Origin: JADGHX01 sp035760965
GTDB lineage: Bacteria > Pseudomonadota > Gammaproteobacteria > Steroidobacterales > Steroidobacteraceae
NCBI GenBank assembly: GCA_035760965.1
Contig: DASTRY010000089.1
Location: forward strand, 26,362-90,361
Direction of reading: 5' to 3'
DNA: 64,000 bases
Shown: in pieces, positions 8,340 through 17,184 of the stretch
Layout of the letters: each line of letters opens with the position of its first letter
Numbering within the stretch: position 1 is the stretch's first letter
Notes under the pieces: model-generated
Seen by the model: the letters and a program-made list of their open reading frames with translations, nothing else
What the model was told of the DNA's origin: nothing
Databases searched by the model: none
Program-made: the position numbers and the translations under genes

Positions 8340-9767
8340 TCAGCTCCCCAGCACCCAGGTGTCCTTGGTGCCGCCGCCCTGCGAGGAATTCACGACGAGC
8401 GAGCCCTCGCGCAACGCGACGCGGGTGAGTCCGCCCGGCACGACCGTGACTTCTTTTCCGGACAGCACGAACGGGCGCAGGTCGATGTGGCGCGGCGCCA
8501 GGCCCGTCGCGACGAACGTCGGCGACGTGGAGAGCGCAAGCGTCGGCTGCGCGATGTAGCGCTCCGGATGGGCGATGATGCGCTTCCTGAAATCCTCGAT
8601 CTGCGGGCGCGTCGCTGCCGGGCCGATCAACATGCCGTAACCGCCGGCGCCGTGCACTTCCTTGACGACCAGCTCGGGCAATCGATCGAGCACGTACTTC
8701 AGATCGTCGGGCCGCCGCAGTATCCAGGTGGGCACGTTCGCGAGCAGCGGCTCCTCGCCGAGATAGAACCGCACCATCTCGGGCACGTACGGATAGATCG
8801 ATTTGTCGTCGGCGACGCCTGTGCCGATGGCATTCGCGATGGTGACCCGCCCCGCGCGGTAGACGGTGAGGAGGCCGGGTACGCCGAGCACGGACTCGGG
8901 CCGGAAGGCCAGCGGGTCGAGAAAGTCGTCGTCGATACGCCGGTAGATGACGTCGACGCGCTCGGGCCCGCGGGTGGTCCGCATGTACAGCACGTCGTCG
9001 CGAACGAACAGGTCCTGCCCCTCGACCAGCTCGATCCCCATCTGCTGCGCGAGGAATGCGTGCTCGAAGTACGCGCTGTTGTAGGCGCCGGGTGTCAGGA
9101 GCACGACGCGCGGATCGGTCACACCGGATGGCGCGACGCTCTTCAGGTTCTCGAGCAGCACGTCCGGATAATGCTCGACCGGCTCCACCGGATGGCGCGC
9201 GAAGAGCTCGGGGAAGAGCCGCGTCATCATCTTGCGGTTTTCGAGCATGTACGACACGCCGGACGGGACGCGCAGGTTGTCTTCCAGCACGCAGAACCGG
9301 CCGCTGTCGTCGCGGACCACGTCGATTCCCGCGATGTGCGTGTAGATGCCGCCCGGCACGTCGATGTTCTGCATCTCCGGGCGATACTGGGCATTGGTCA
9401 GGACCTGGTCGGCCGGGATCCTGCCGGCCTGCAGGATCTCCTGCTTGTGATACACGTCTCGGATGAACTCATTGAGCGCGCGCACGCGCTGTCGCAGCCC
9501 GGCTTCGAGCGTGCGCCACTCGTCGAGCGGCAGGATGCGCGGCACGATGTCGAACGGGATGAGGCGCTCGGTTCCGGCGTTCTCTCCGTACACCGCGAAC
9601 GTGATGCCCACGCGGTGAAAGAGCGCGTCGGCTTCCGCCCGCTTTTGCGCGAGACGCTCACGCGGCTGCTCGTCGAGCCAGGCCCAGTAGCGCCGGCAAT
9701 GCGCGCGCGGTGCGCCGCCCGTTTCCAGCATCTCGTCGTAAGGCTGTGCGCTTTCGCGGCTCGGCAT
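8340..9767 (-). CDS. Circularly permuted ATP-grasp protein (DUF404/DUF407 type)
   Basis: A 475-residue protein and first gene of the Anbu operon. Recognisable blocks include 'IPFDIVPRILPLDEW', 'RVLEDN'-like 'FCVLEDNLRVPSGVSYMLEN', 'LTPGAYNSAYFEHAFLAQQM' and 'VVKEVHGAGGYGMLIGP', which are typical of the circularly permuted ATP-grasp type 2 family thought to form peptide-like bonds. The start at 9767 gives the family's normal length. The frame continues upstream to 9902, but that part is the translated palindromic element (9791-9876) and is unlikely to be protein. Promoter sequences for the whole cluster should lie in or beyond that element. Confidence 0.92.
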   Translation of the reverse strand: MPSRESAQPYDEMLETGGAPRAHCRRYWAWLDEQPRERLAQKRAEADALFHRVGITFAVYGENAGTERLIPFDIVPRILPLDEWRTLEAGLRQRVRALNEFIRDVYHKQEILQAGRIPADQVLTNAQYRPEMQNIDVPGGIYTHIAGIDVVRDDSGRFCVLEDNLRVPSGVSYMLENRKMMTRLFPELFARHPVEPVEHYPDVLLENLKSVAPSGVTDPRVVLLTPGAYNSAYFEHAFLAQQMGIELVEGQDLFVRDDVLYMRTTRGPERVDVIYRRIDDDFLDPLAFRPESVLGVPGLLTVYRAGRVTIANAIGTGVADDKSIYPYVPEMVRFYLGEEPLLANVPTWILRRPDDLKYVLDRLPELVVKEVHGAGGYGMLIGPAATRPQIEDFRKRIIAHPERYIAQPTLALSTSPTFVATGLAPRHIDLRPFVLSGKEVTVVPGGLTRVALREGSLVVNSSQGGGTKDTWVLGS

Positions 9768-9790
9768 GACGCCCCGGTGGAAATGGATGC

Positions 9791-9876
9791 GCAGAGGTGC
9801 CGGGTCAGGGGATTTCGGATCAGCGAATCCCGGCGGTCCCGGGTCGGGCCGAAACGGCCGGACCCGGCACCTCTGC
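9791..9876. repeat. Palindromic REP/MITE-like element
   Basis: Outer arms GCAGAGGTGCCGGGTC (9791-9806) and its exact reverse complement (9861-9876) enclose 54 bases. Inside is a second near-perfect hairpin, GGGTCGGGCCG-AAA-CGGCCGGACCC (9841-9865, one mismatch), and a short GGATT...AATCC pair (9810-9830). The nested structure, high GC and intergenic position fit a REP-type or small non-autonomous element. It lies 24 bases before the chosen start of the ATP-grasp gene, so it may affect that operon's promoter or leader. The rest of this 305-base gap (9768-10072) holds only the asmA-side promoter described next. Confidence 0.75.
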
Positions 9877-10018
9877 ACACCCTTGCCTCTTGCGGCTGAC
9901 AAATGCAGACACCATGCCAGCCGCGCCGGGTAGCGGCGTCAACGAGTTACGCGACGCGCGCGCGGCGCTGCCTCGTCGAGGTGCAGCCATCGCCCGCGAA
10001 CGGTGCGCGCACGCGCAT

Positions 10019-10027
10019 TGCTAGAAT
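10019..10027 (+). promoter_or_regulatory. Possible extended -10 promoter of the asmA-like gene
   Basis: TGCTAGAAT reads as an extended -10 (TGn + TAGAAT) with transcription start expected near 10034, about 40 bases before the GTG. No convincing -35 is present, as is common for extended -10 promoters. Predicted by eye only. Confidence 0.35.
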
Positions 10028-10072
10028 CCGCGCCCGGCAGCAAGGGCGCCCAAGAAGAACGCGGATGAGTCA

Positions 10073-11548
10073 GTGCGCATAGGACGGTGGATTCTCGGCA
10101 TCGTGGCGGCGCTCGTGCTGCTGGCCGTGCTCACGGTGGTCGCGGTCACGATGTTCGTCGACCCGAATCGATTCCGAGGACAGGTCGAGTCGGCCGTCGC
10201 GCGCGTCACGGGCCAGCCGTTCAAGATCGTCGGCGACCTCGAGATTTCCTGGTACCCGTGGCTCGCGCTACGCATGGGACCGGCGCAATTCGGCAAGGCG
10301 GTGGGCTCGAGCGAGCCGCCGATCGTCGAGTGGCAGCACGCCCGCGTCGGCGCGAAGTTGATTCCGCTCACGCAGGGGCAGCTCATCATCGATCGCATCC
10401 GGCTCGAAGGGCCGAAGTTCCACCTGATCCGGCGCGCGGACGGGCGCTCGAATTGGGACGACGTCATCGACTCGATCCGAGCGCGCGCGCAGCCGGCGCC
10501 GCGTCCCGTCCCGGCGACCGAGAGCACGCCGGGCCCGCAGATCGGCGGGTTCGAAGTGCGCGACGGCACGCTGGAATACATCGACGAGGGGAAGCAGCAG
10601 CGCTTCGCGATCGAGCACTGGCAGCTCACGGTCGGCGAATGGCACTCGGGCGCGACGTTCCCCGTCGAGACCGCGTTCACGTATACGTTCGACGGCGACA
10701 CGGCCGCCGCCAATACGCGGACCGCGACGGCCAACGCGCCGGCGGCCGGCGGTGCCTCGAAACGCGCCGCGACACCCGTTGGCGGTGCGACGCGCGCCGC
10801 GGGCCAGGGGGCAGGCGGTTCGCCTCCCGCGCCGATCGTCGCGAAGGTGGAGGCGACCGCTCGCCTGCACATCTCGGACGATGCGAACGACATCGATTTG
10901 TTCGGGCTCGAGTCCTCGAATCAGCTCATCGGCGGCCCGTTCCCCGCGCGCGGGCTGCCGATCACGCTGCAGCTCTCGCGCCTCGCGGCGCGTCTGCGGC
11001 CGCTCGATATCGCGATTTCCGAAGTGAGCGCGCGCGTCGGCGAGGCGAAGCTGACCGCGTCGATTCAGGCGGGCGAAACCGGGCCGGAGCGGATGCTCTA
11101 CGTGCGCGGGCCGGTCACGGTCGAGATGCATTCCGTGCGCGATTTCCTGACCCAGGTCGGCGTGAAGAAGGCGCCGCTGCCGGTGGACAAGAGCACGATC
11201 GGACCGCTCAGCCTCTCGAGCATGTGGGAGTGGAAGGACGGCGCGATCACCGTGAACAGCATCGACTTGCAGCTCGACGAGACGCATTTCAGCGGCGACC
11301 TGAATCGCGCGTCCGGCGCCGATCCGGTCTGGACGTTCGCGCTCCACGGCGACAAGATCGGCCTGTCCCGGTACGTCCCGCTCGAGGAGACCAGCAAGGA
11401 GCCCTTCGAGCTGCCGCTCGCGACGTTGCGAGCGCTGAAGATGCAGGGCGAGCTCACGTTCGACCAGGCGTGGCTCGCGGATGCGCAGATGAAGAATGTC
11501 CGCTTGCGAGTCGAGCTGGCGGACGGGACGGTGAAGCAGGCCCAGTGA
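10073..11548 (+). CDS. AsmA-family outer-membrane biogenesis protein
   Basis: A 491-residue protein with an N-terminal signal anchor (about residues 8-27) followed by the AsmA opening 'DPNRFRGQVESAVARVTGQP' and 'WLALRMGPAQFG'. AsmA-like proteins are anchored in the inner membrane and span the periplasm as bridge-like beta structures implicated in lipid transport and outer-membrane homeostasis. This one is shorter than E. coli AsmA. The middle (about 205-260) is an Ala/Gly/Pro-rich linker. The GTG at 10073 is the only usable start, because the nearby ATG (10065) runs into TAG. Its stop abuts the mutY region with overlapping frames, so the genes may be co-transcribed. Confidence 0.85.
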   Translation: MRIGRWILGIVAALVLLAVLTVVAVTMFVDPNRFRGQVESAVARVTGQPFKIVGDLEISWYPWLALRMGPAQFGKAVGSSEPPIVEWQHARVGAKLIPLTQGQLIIDRIRLEGPKFHLIRRADGRSNWDDVIDSIRARAQPAPRPVPATESTPGPQIGGFEVRDGTLEYIDEGKQQRFAIEHWQLTVGEWHSGATFPVETAFTYTFDGDTAAANTRTATANAPAAGGASKRAATPVGGATRAAGQGAGGSPPAPIVAKVEATARLHISDDANDIDLFGLESSNQLIGGPFPARGLPITLQLSRLAARLRPLDIAISEVSARVGEAKLTASIQAGETGPERMLYVRGPVTVEMHSVRDFLTQVGVKKAPLPVDKSTIGPLSLSSMWEWKDGAITVNSIDLQLDETHFSGDLNRASGADPVWTFALHGDKIGLSRYVPLEETSKEPFELPLATLRALKMQGELTFDQAWLADAQMKNVRLRVELADGTVKQAQ

Positions 11549-11625
11549 CGCGGGCCGGTGACGGCGGCCGGTTGAAGACAGCTCTGAAGAAGCCCATTGA
11601 GCGGCGGCGCCGGGGGGCCGATGAA

Positions 11626-12720
<1,095 letters not shown>

Positions 12721-12744
12721 GGCGAGCCTCGCGGAGATTTCGAC

Positions 12745-13011
12745 GTGACCCGGATGGTTCAATGCGTGCTCCTGAAGCGCGAAGCGCCCGGGCTCGACCG
12801 CCCGCCTTATCCAGGCGAGCTCGGCAAGCGCATCTACGAGAACGTCTCGAAGGAAGCCTGGCAACGGTGGGTTGCGCACCAGACGATGCTGATCAACGAG
12901 TATCGCCTCACGCCCATCGAGCCGAAGGCCCGCAAGTTCCTCGAAGGCGAGATGGAGAAGTTCTTCTTCGGCCCCGGCTCGCAGGCTCCTGAAGGATACA
13001 AGCCCACCTGA
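12745..13011 (+). CDS. yggX: Probable Fe(2+)-trafficking protein YggX
   Basis: An 88-residue cytosolic protein nearly identical in plan to E. coli YggX: 'MTRMVQCVLLKREAPGL', the signature 'PPYPGELGKRIYENVSKE' and 'HQTMLINEYRLTPIEPKARK'. The conserved N-terminal Cys (C7) is present. It protects iron-sulphur enzymes from oxidation or helps iron delivery. The GTG start has GGAG about 9 bases upstream. It lies 24 bases behind mutY, an iron-sulphur enzyme gene, and is probably in the same transcript. Its TGA is immediately followed by the converging stop of the response-regulator gene. Confidence 0.96.
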   Translation: MTRMVQCVLLKREAPGLDRPPYPGELGKRIYENVSKEAWQRWVAHQTMLINEYRLTPIEPKARKFLEGEMEKFFFGPGSQAPEGYKPT

Positions 13012-13641
13012 CTACAGGTGAATCAGCCCCCGCTTGTGCGCGACGGCGACCGCTTCCGTGCGGCTGATCGCATCGAGCTTCGTCAGGATCGATTTCACGT
13101 GCGTCTTCGCCGTGCCTTCGGTGATGTTCAGTCGCCGCGCGATGTCCTTGTTGCTGCGGCCCTGAGCGATCTCCTGCAGCACGCTCATCTCGCGCTGCGT
13201 GAGGCTCGGCTTCGCCATGCGCTGCAGCGCTTTGGCGGCGACCGTCGATGAGGTGTACGGCCGGTCCTCGCTGACCGCGCGAATCGCCGACAGGATTTCG
13301 GTGCGCGGCGCATCCTTCAGCAGATAGCCCTTCGCGCCCTGACTCAGGCTGCGGAAGATGTCCTCGTCGCCGTCGAAGGTCGTCATGATGAGCAGCCGCG
13401 CCTTCGGATGCTTTTCCAGCACGGTCTGCACGACGGAGACGCCGTCCTGCTTCGGCATGCGCAGGTCGAGGACCATGACGTCGGGCAGGTGCTGATCGAA
13501 GAGACGCACGGCCTCTTCGCCGTCGCCGGCTTCGGCGACCACCTGCATGTCGGACTGTTGATTGACGATTGCGGCGAGCCCGTCGCGGACTACCGGATGA
13601 TCGTCAGCCAGAATGACACGGATCTTCGGATTAGCGGCCAT
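13012..13641 (-). CDS. NarL/FixJ-family response regulator
   Basis: A 209-residue protein. The receiver domain (about 5-125) has the acidic pocket D13/D14, the likely phosphoacceptor D59 (in VMVLDLRMP) and the switch lysine in GYLLKDAP. A LuxR-type helix-turn-helix follows at about 145-205 ('LTQREMSVLQEIAQGRSNKDIARRL', read here as two helices, then 'EGTAKTHVKSILTKL'). The start at 13641 is the family-typical one; upstream codons belong to the kinase gene. It begins two bases after the kinase stop and is the last gene of the efflux/two-component unit. It may autoregulate the whole operon. Confidence 0.93.
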   Translation of the reverse strand: MAANPKIRVILADDHPVVRDGLAAIVNQQSDMQVVAEAGDGEEAVRLFDQHLPDVMVLDLRMPKQDGVSVVQTVLEKHPKARLLIMTTFDGDEDIFRSLSQGAKGYLLKDAPRTEILSAIRAVSEDRPYTSSTVAAKALQRMAKPSLTQREMSVLQEIAQGRSNKDIARRLNITEGTAKTHVKSILTKLDAISRTEAVAVAHKRGLIHL

Positions 13642-13643
13642 GT

Positions 13644-15629
13644 TCAGTTGACTTGGACTTGAGCCGGTTGCTTCGACCGGATGGTTTCGGCGCTCGCCCG
13701 CTTCGGCACGCGGACGCTGATGCGCGTCCCCTCGCCGGGTTTGCTGTCGAGACGCCACTCACCGCCGATCGCGCGCGCGCGGTCGCGCATGTTCTCGAGT
13801 CCGAAGCCCATCTTCGCGCAGAGCTCCGGTCCCCCCTCCATGCCGACCCCGTCGTCGCTGATCGACAGCTCCCAATTCGCGGCTTCTTCTTTCAAGACGA
13901 TGCGTACGTTTTTCGGATTCGCGTGGCGAACCGCATTCGCCACCGCCTCCTGCGCGATGCGCAGGAGCGCGTGCTCGTGCTCGGGCGGCAGCCCGGTTGC
14001 GATGGCGCCGCCCTCGAAGGTGGACGTGACGCGCCCCGGCACCGTCGAGCGCTCGGCGAGCTGCGTGAGCGCCACCGTGAGCGAGCCGCGGCGCGTTTCC
14101 TCCGGACGCAGCGCCAGCACCGAGCGACGCGCCTCCGTCAGACCTTCTTTCGCGAGATCGCGAATGCGCCCGAGCACGACGTTCAGCTGCTTGGAGGAGC
14201 CCTTCAGCTCTTCCGCGGCGCCGAGCTGCATCAGAATGCCGGTGAACGCCTGCGCGAGACCGTCGTGAATCTCCTGCCCGATGCGATTGCGCTCGACGAG
14301 CACCGCCGCCGTCTTGGACGCATGCGCACGCACCGTGAGCTCGATGGCCAGCGTCGCCTGATACGAGAGCGCGAGCAGCGACTCACACGCCTGCGGACTG
14401 ATGGGCTCGCGATGACGGAAGGTCAGCGCGATGCATCCCATCGTGCGCTCGCCGAAGAGCAGCGGCAGCACGAAGAGGCGCTGCACCTGGTCGAGCCGTT
14501 TCATGTCGATCGTGCCCGGCCAGACGCACTCGAGATCGGCCGGCACGCTGAGATCGAGATACTGCGGCTCGCGCAAGGCGCGCAGCCGCTCGTCGAACTT
14601 GGCTTGCTCCCGCGTCAAGCTCACCGGGAACGTGGGCTCGGTGATCTCGCCGTTGCGCGCGTACGCGAGGATGCGCCACTCCTGCAGCGCCTCTTTCCAG
14701 AGAACGACGGAGCCGCCGGCCGCATCGACCTGGCGCGTCGCTTCGAGCAGCAGGGCACGCAAGAAGCTCTGCAGGTCCGGCTCCTTCGCGAGCCGCTCGA
14801 GATTGCTGCGAATGGAGGCGTTCGATCTCGCGAGCTCCGCAACGCGCTCTTCCGCGGCACGCTCGCGCTCGCGCCGGACGGCATCGACCAGCCGCTCGCG
14901 ATGGAGCGCGGCGCCGATGATGCCCGCCGCCATCTCGAGCGCCGAGAGCTCGGCGGAATCGATCGAGCGCAGCTGCCGCGTGCTGTCGAAGCCGACGACG
15001 CCGACGTACTCGCCGTCGATGAACATCGGCACGATCGCCTTCGTCTTCGTGCCCACGCCTTCGAGAGCGCAGCCGCAGGCCTCTTCGCGAGCACCCTCTT
15101 TGATGATGCAGACGGACCGGCCGGCACGCAGCTCCGCGCACTCGCGCGCGAAGTCCCGCTCTTCGAGCGTGCCCATGGTCGGGTGCCCGAGATGCGGTAC
15201 TACGCCCTCCGCGACCCATTCGCTCGCGACGACGAGCAGGCGCTCGCCGCGCGGGCCGGTCTGGGTCAGCATGAGGTTCACGCGATCCACCGCCGCCGCC
15301 TCGCCGAGCTGGCGAAGCACGTGCGGAACCGCGGCCATGACGTCCGGCGCTTCGAGCAGGATGCGGCTCGCATTGGCCGATGCGGCCAGCAAGCGCTCGC
15401 GCCGCTGCAGCGATTCGTACATCTGCGCCAGCTCGGCCGCACGGGCCGTGGCCAGGCGCTGACAGTCGGTTTCTTCGGCCAGGTTGTCGGCGGGCGTGTC
15501 GAGCCCGCCTGCGGGGTGCTCGCGCACGGCGCCGTCCCCGCGCAGACGCTGGGCCTCGGCCTCCAGGTCGGCCGCTTCGCGATCCAGGGCTGTGAGTACG
15601 TTCGCGTTCACCCGATTCTCCCGAGCCAT
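13644..15629 (-). CDS. GAF-domain sensor histidine kinase (NarX/DegS-type, HisKA_3)
   Basis: A 661-residue protein with no evident membrane helix, so probably cytosolic. An N-terminal helical segment leads into two GAF domains (about 85-260 and 290-440), then the HisKA_3 dimerisation box with H455 in 'RIGQEIHDGLAQAFTG', and a HATPase domain ('QEAVANAVRHANPKN', 'SDDGVGM', 'GFGLENMRDRA'). The first GAF domain carries three nearby cysteines (C174, C185, C187) that could bind metal or sense redox. It is 13 bases behind the outer-membrane factor gene of the efflux operon and two bases before the response regulator, its obvious partner. Confidence 0.92.
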   Translation of the reverse strand: MARENRVNANVLTALDREAADLEAEAQRLRGDGAVREHPAGGLDTPADNLAEETDCQRLATARAAELAQMYESLQRRERLLAASANASRILLEAPDVMAAVPHVLRQLGEAAAVDRVNLMLTQTGPRGERLLVVASEWVAEGVVPHLGHPTMGTLEERDFARECAELRAGRSVCIIKEGAREEACGCALEGVGTKTKAIVPMFIDGEYVGVVGFDSTRQLRSIDSAELSALEMAAGIIGAALHRERLVDAVRRERERAAEERVAELARSNASIRSNLERLAKEPDLQSFLRALLLEATRQVDAAGGSVVLWKEALQEWRILAYARNGEITEPTFPVSLTREQAKFDERLRALREPQYLDLSVPADLECVWPGTIDMKRLDQVQRLFVLPLLFGERTMGCIALTFRHREPISPQACESLLALSYQATLAIELTVRAHASKTAAVLVERNRIGQEIHDGLAQAFTGILMQLGAAEELKGSSKQLNVVLGRIRDLAKEGLTEARRSVLALRPEETRRGSLTVALTQLAERSTVPGRVTSTFEGGAIATGLPPEHEHALLRIAQEAVANAVRHANPKNVRIVLKEEAANWELSISDDGVGMEGGPELCAKMGFGLENMRDRARAIGGEWRLDSKPGEGTRISVRVPKRASAETIRSKQPAQVQVN

Positions 15630-15642
15630 CCGGCCCGCGAGT

Positions 15643-17184
15643 CTAGCGCGAAGTGGGCGTAACGGCCGCAACGGGGGTCATCCTCGGCAGGGGCGCCTGC
15701 TGCCAGCCCCCACCCAACGCTTTGTAAACTGCGATCAGGCTGGTGGCCGTCTCGGTCCGGCTCTGCGCCAGCGCGTCTTCGGCCTCGAGCTGCGTGCGCT
15801 CGCTGTCCAGCACTTCCAGGAAATCCACGATGCCCCCGTCGAATCGGGCGCGTGCCAGGCGCGCGGCCACGGCGCTAGCGCGAGCGCTGTCCGCCACGTG
15901 CTCGAGGCGCTCGCGGGCGCGGGCGTGGGTCACGAGCGCATCCTCGGTTTCTTCGAGGGCGCCGAGCACCGTCTTTTCGTATTGAGCGAGGGAAGCGTCA
16001 GCGCGGGCGCGGGCGCCGGCAATGCGGGCGCGTACGCGACCGATGTCGAAAGCCGCCCAGGAGATGCCCGGAGCGATGAGTCGTGTGCCGGTGCCTTTGT
16101 CGCCCAGCGAGCCTGCATCCGAGGCGGCATAGCCGACACTCCCGGTGAAGGTCACATGCGGAAAGAGGTCCGCGACCGCGACGCCGATGCGCGCCGTGTC
16201 CGCGGCGAGCCCGCGCTCGGCAGCCTGGATGTCCGGCCGCCTGCGCAGCAGATCGGCGGGATTACCGACGGCGATGACCTGAGGCAGTGGGGGGAGGTCT
16301 TGGGGACTGCTCAGAGAAGTCGTCAACGCCGTCGGCTCCCGGCCTGTCAGCACACTGAGACGATGAATGGAGCGCGCCACCGCCGCTTCAAGAGGGCCGA
16401 TGGTGGCGAGCGTCGCGGAGAGCTGCGCCTGCGCGCGCGAAGTATCGAGCTCCGTGCCGCGGCCCGCGTCGAGCCGCGCCTTCGTGAGATTCAGCGTGGC
16501 CCGTTGGTTCTCCGCATTCCGGCGCGCGACATCGAGCTGGCTCTGCTGCCCGCGCAGCTCGAAGTAGGTGCGCGCGACTTCGGCCGTCACGACGACCTGG
16601 GCATCGCGCAGGTTCGCTTCCGCGCTCTGCGCCTCCGCGCGGTTGGCTTCGATGTTGCGGCGGATCTGGCCGAAGAAGTCGAGCTCCCAGGCCGCGTCGA
16701 AGCTCGCCTCGTAGAGCTTCAGCGTGCCGCCGAACAGGGCGGCGCCCTGATCGTTCGCATACTTCTGCTCGGAGTAGGTGCCCGATGCGGTGACCGTGGG
16801 CGCGAGATCGAACTGCGACAGTCGCCGCTCGGCACGCGCCTCCGTGAAGCGCGCGTACGCGATGCGCAGATCGTGATTCGCCTGCAAGGCGTCCGTGATC
16901 AGCGCGTTCAACGTGGGATCGTTGAACTGCGTCCAGAACTGCGCGACCGCCTCTTCTTGCGAGTACACGGCGGGCTGCGTGTTCGCGGTGCTCGGCTGCG
17001 CGGGCGCCGGCTGCGCGGCGCCCTCGAACTTCTCCGCGACCTTCACGTCGGGACGGTGATAGTCCGGCCCGACGGCGCAGCTCGCGAGCCACAGCGAGCC
17101 GAACAGAATCGCGAGCCCGCGCGTCAGCCCGACGCGCCACTCGCGCGAGCGCAGTGCGCCCGGATGAGTTGGCAACTTACGCAT
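15643..17184 (-). CDS. Outer-membrane factor lipoprotein of an RND pump (NodT/OprM type, TolC-like)
   Basis: A 513-residue protein with a lipobox LASC (C36) followed by the family's 'AVGPDYHRPDV' opening. Two OEP repeats follow, with 'LRIAYARFTEARAER'-type helices and 'GNPADLLRRRPDIQAAERGL', the conserved second-repeat block. It forms the outer-membrane channel with the adaptor and pump encoded upstream. Its start overlaps the pump gene's end by 8 bases. The basic stretch before the signal helix is long, and the first Met is used because the overlap is typical of tightly coupled efflux operons. Confidence 0.95.
   Translation of the reverse strand: MRKLPTHPGALRSREWRVGLTRGLAILFGSLWLASCAVGPDYHRPDVKVAEKFEGAAQPAPAQPSTANTQPAVYSQEEAVAQFWTQFNDPTLNALITDALQANHDLRIAYARFTEARAERRLSQFDLAPTVTASGTYSEQKYANDQGAALFGGTLKLYEASFDAAWELDFFGQIRRNIEANRAEAQSAEANLRDAQVVVTAEVARTYFELRGQQSQLDVARRNAENQRATLNLTKARLDAGRGTELDTSRAQAQLSATLATIGPLEAAVARSIHRLSVLTGREPTALTTSLSSPQDLPPLPQVIAVGNPADLLRRRPDIQAAERGLAADTARIGVAVADLFPHVTFTGSVGYAASDAGSLGDKGTGTRLIAPGISWAAFDIGRVRARIAGARARADASLAQYEKTVLGALEETEDALVTHARARERLEHVADSARASAVAARLARARFDGGIVDFLEVLDSERTQLEAEDALAQSRTETATSLIAVYKALGGGWQQAPLPRMTPVAAVTPTSR

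Noticed and set aside
9768..9902. N-terminal extension of the ATP-grasp protein
   Set aside because: The extra residues are the translated palindromic element; family members start where the 9767 ATG begins.
13653..15662. Long open frame opposite the histidine kinase
   Set aside because: Antisense shadow of a gene with unambiguous kinase motifs.
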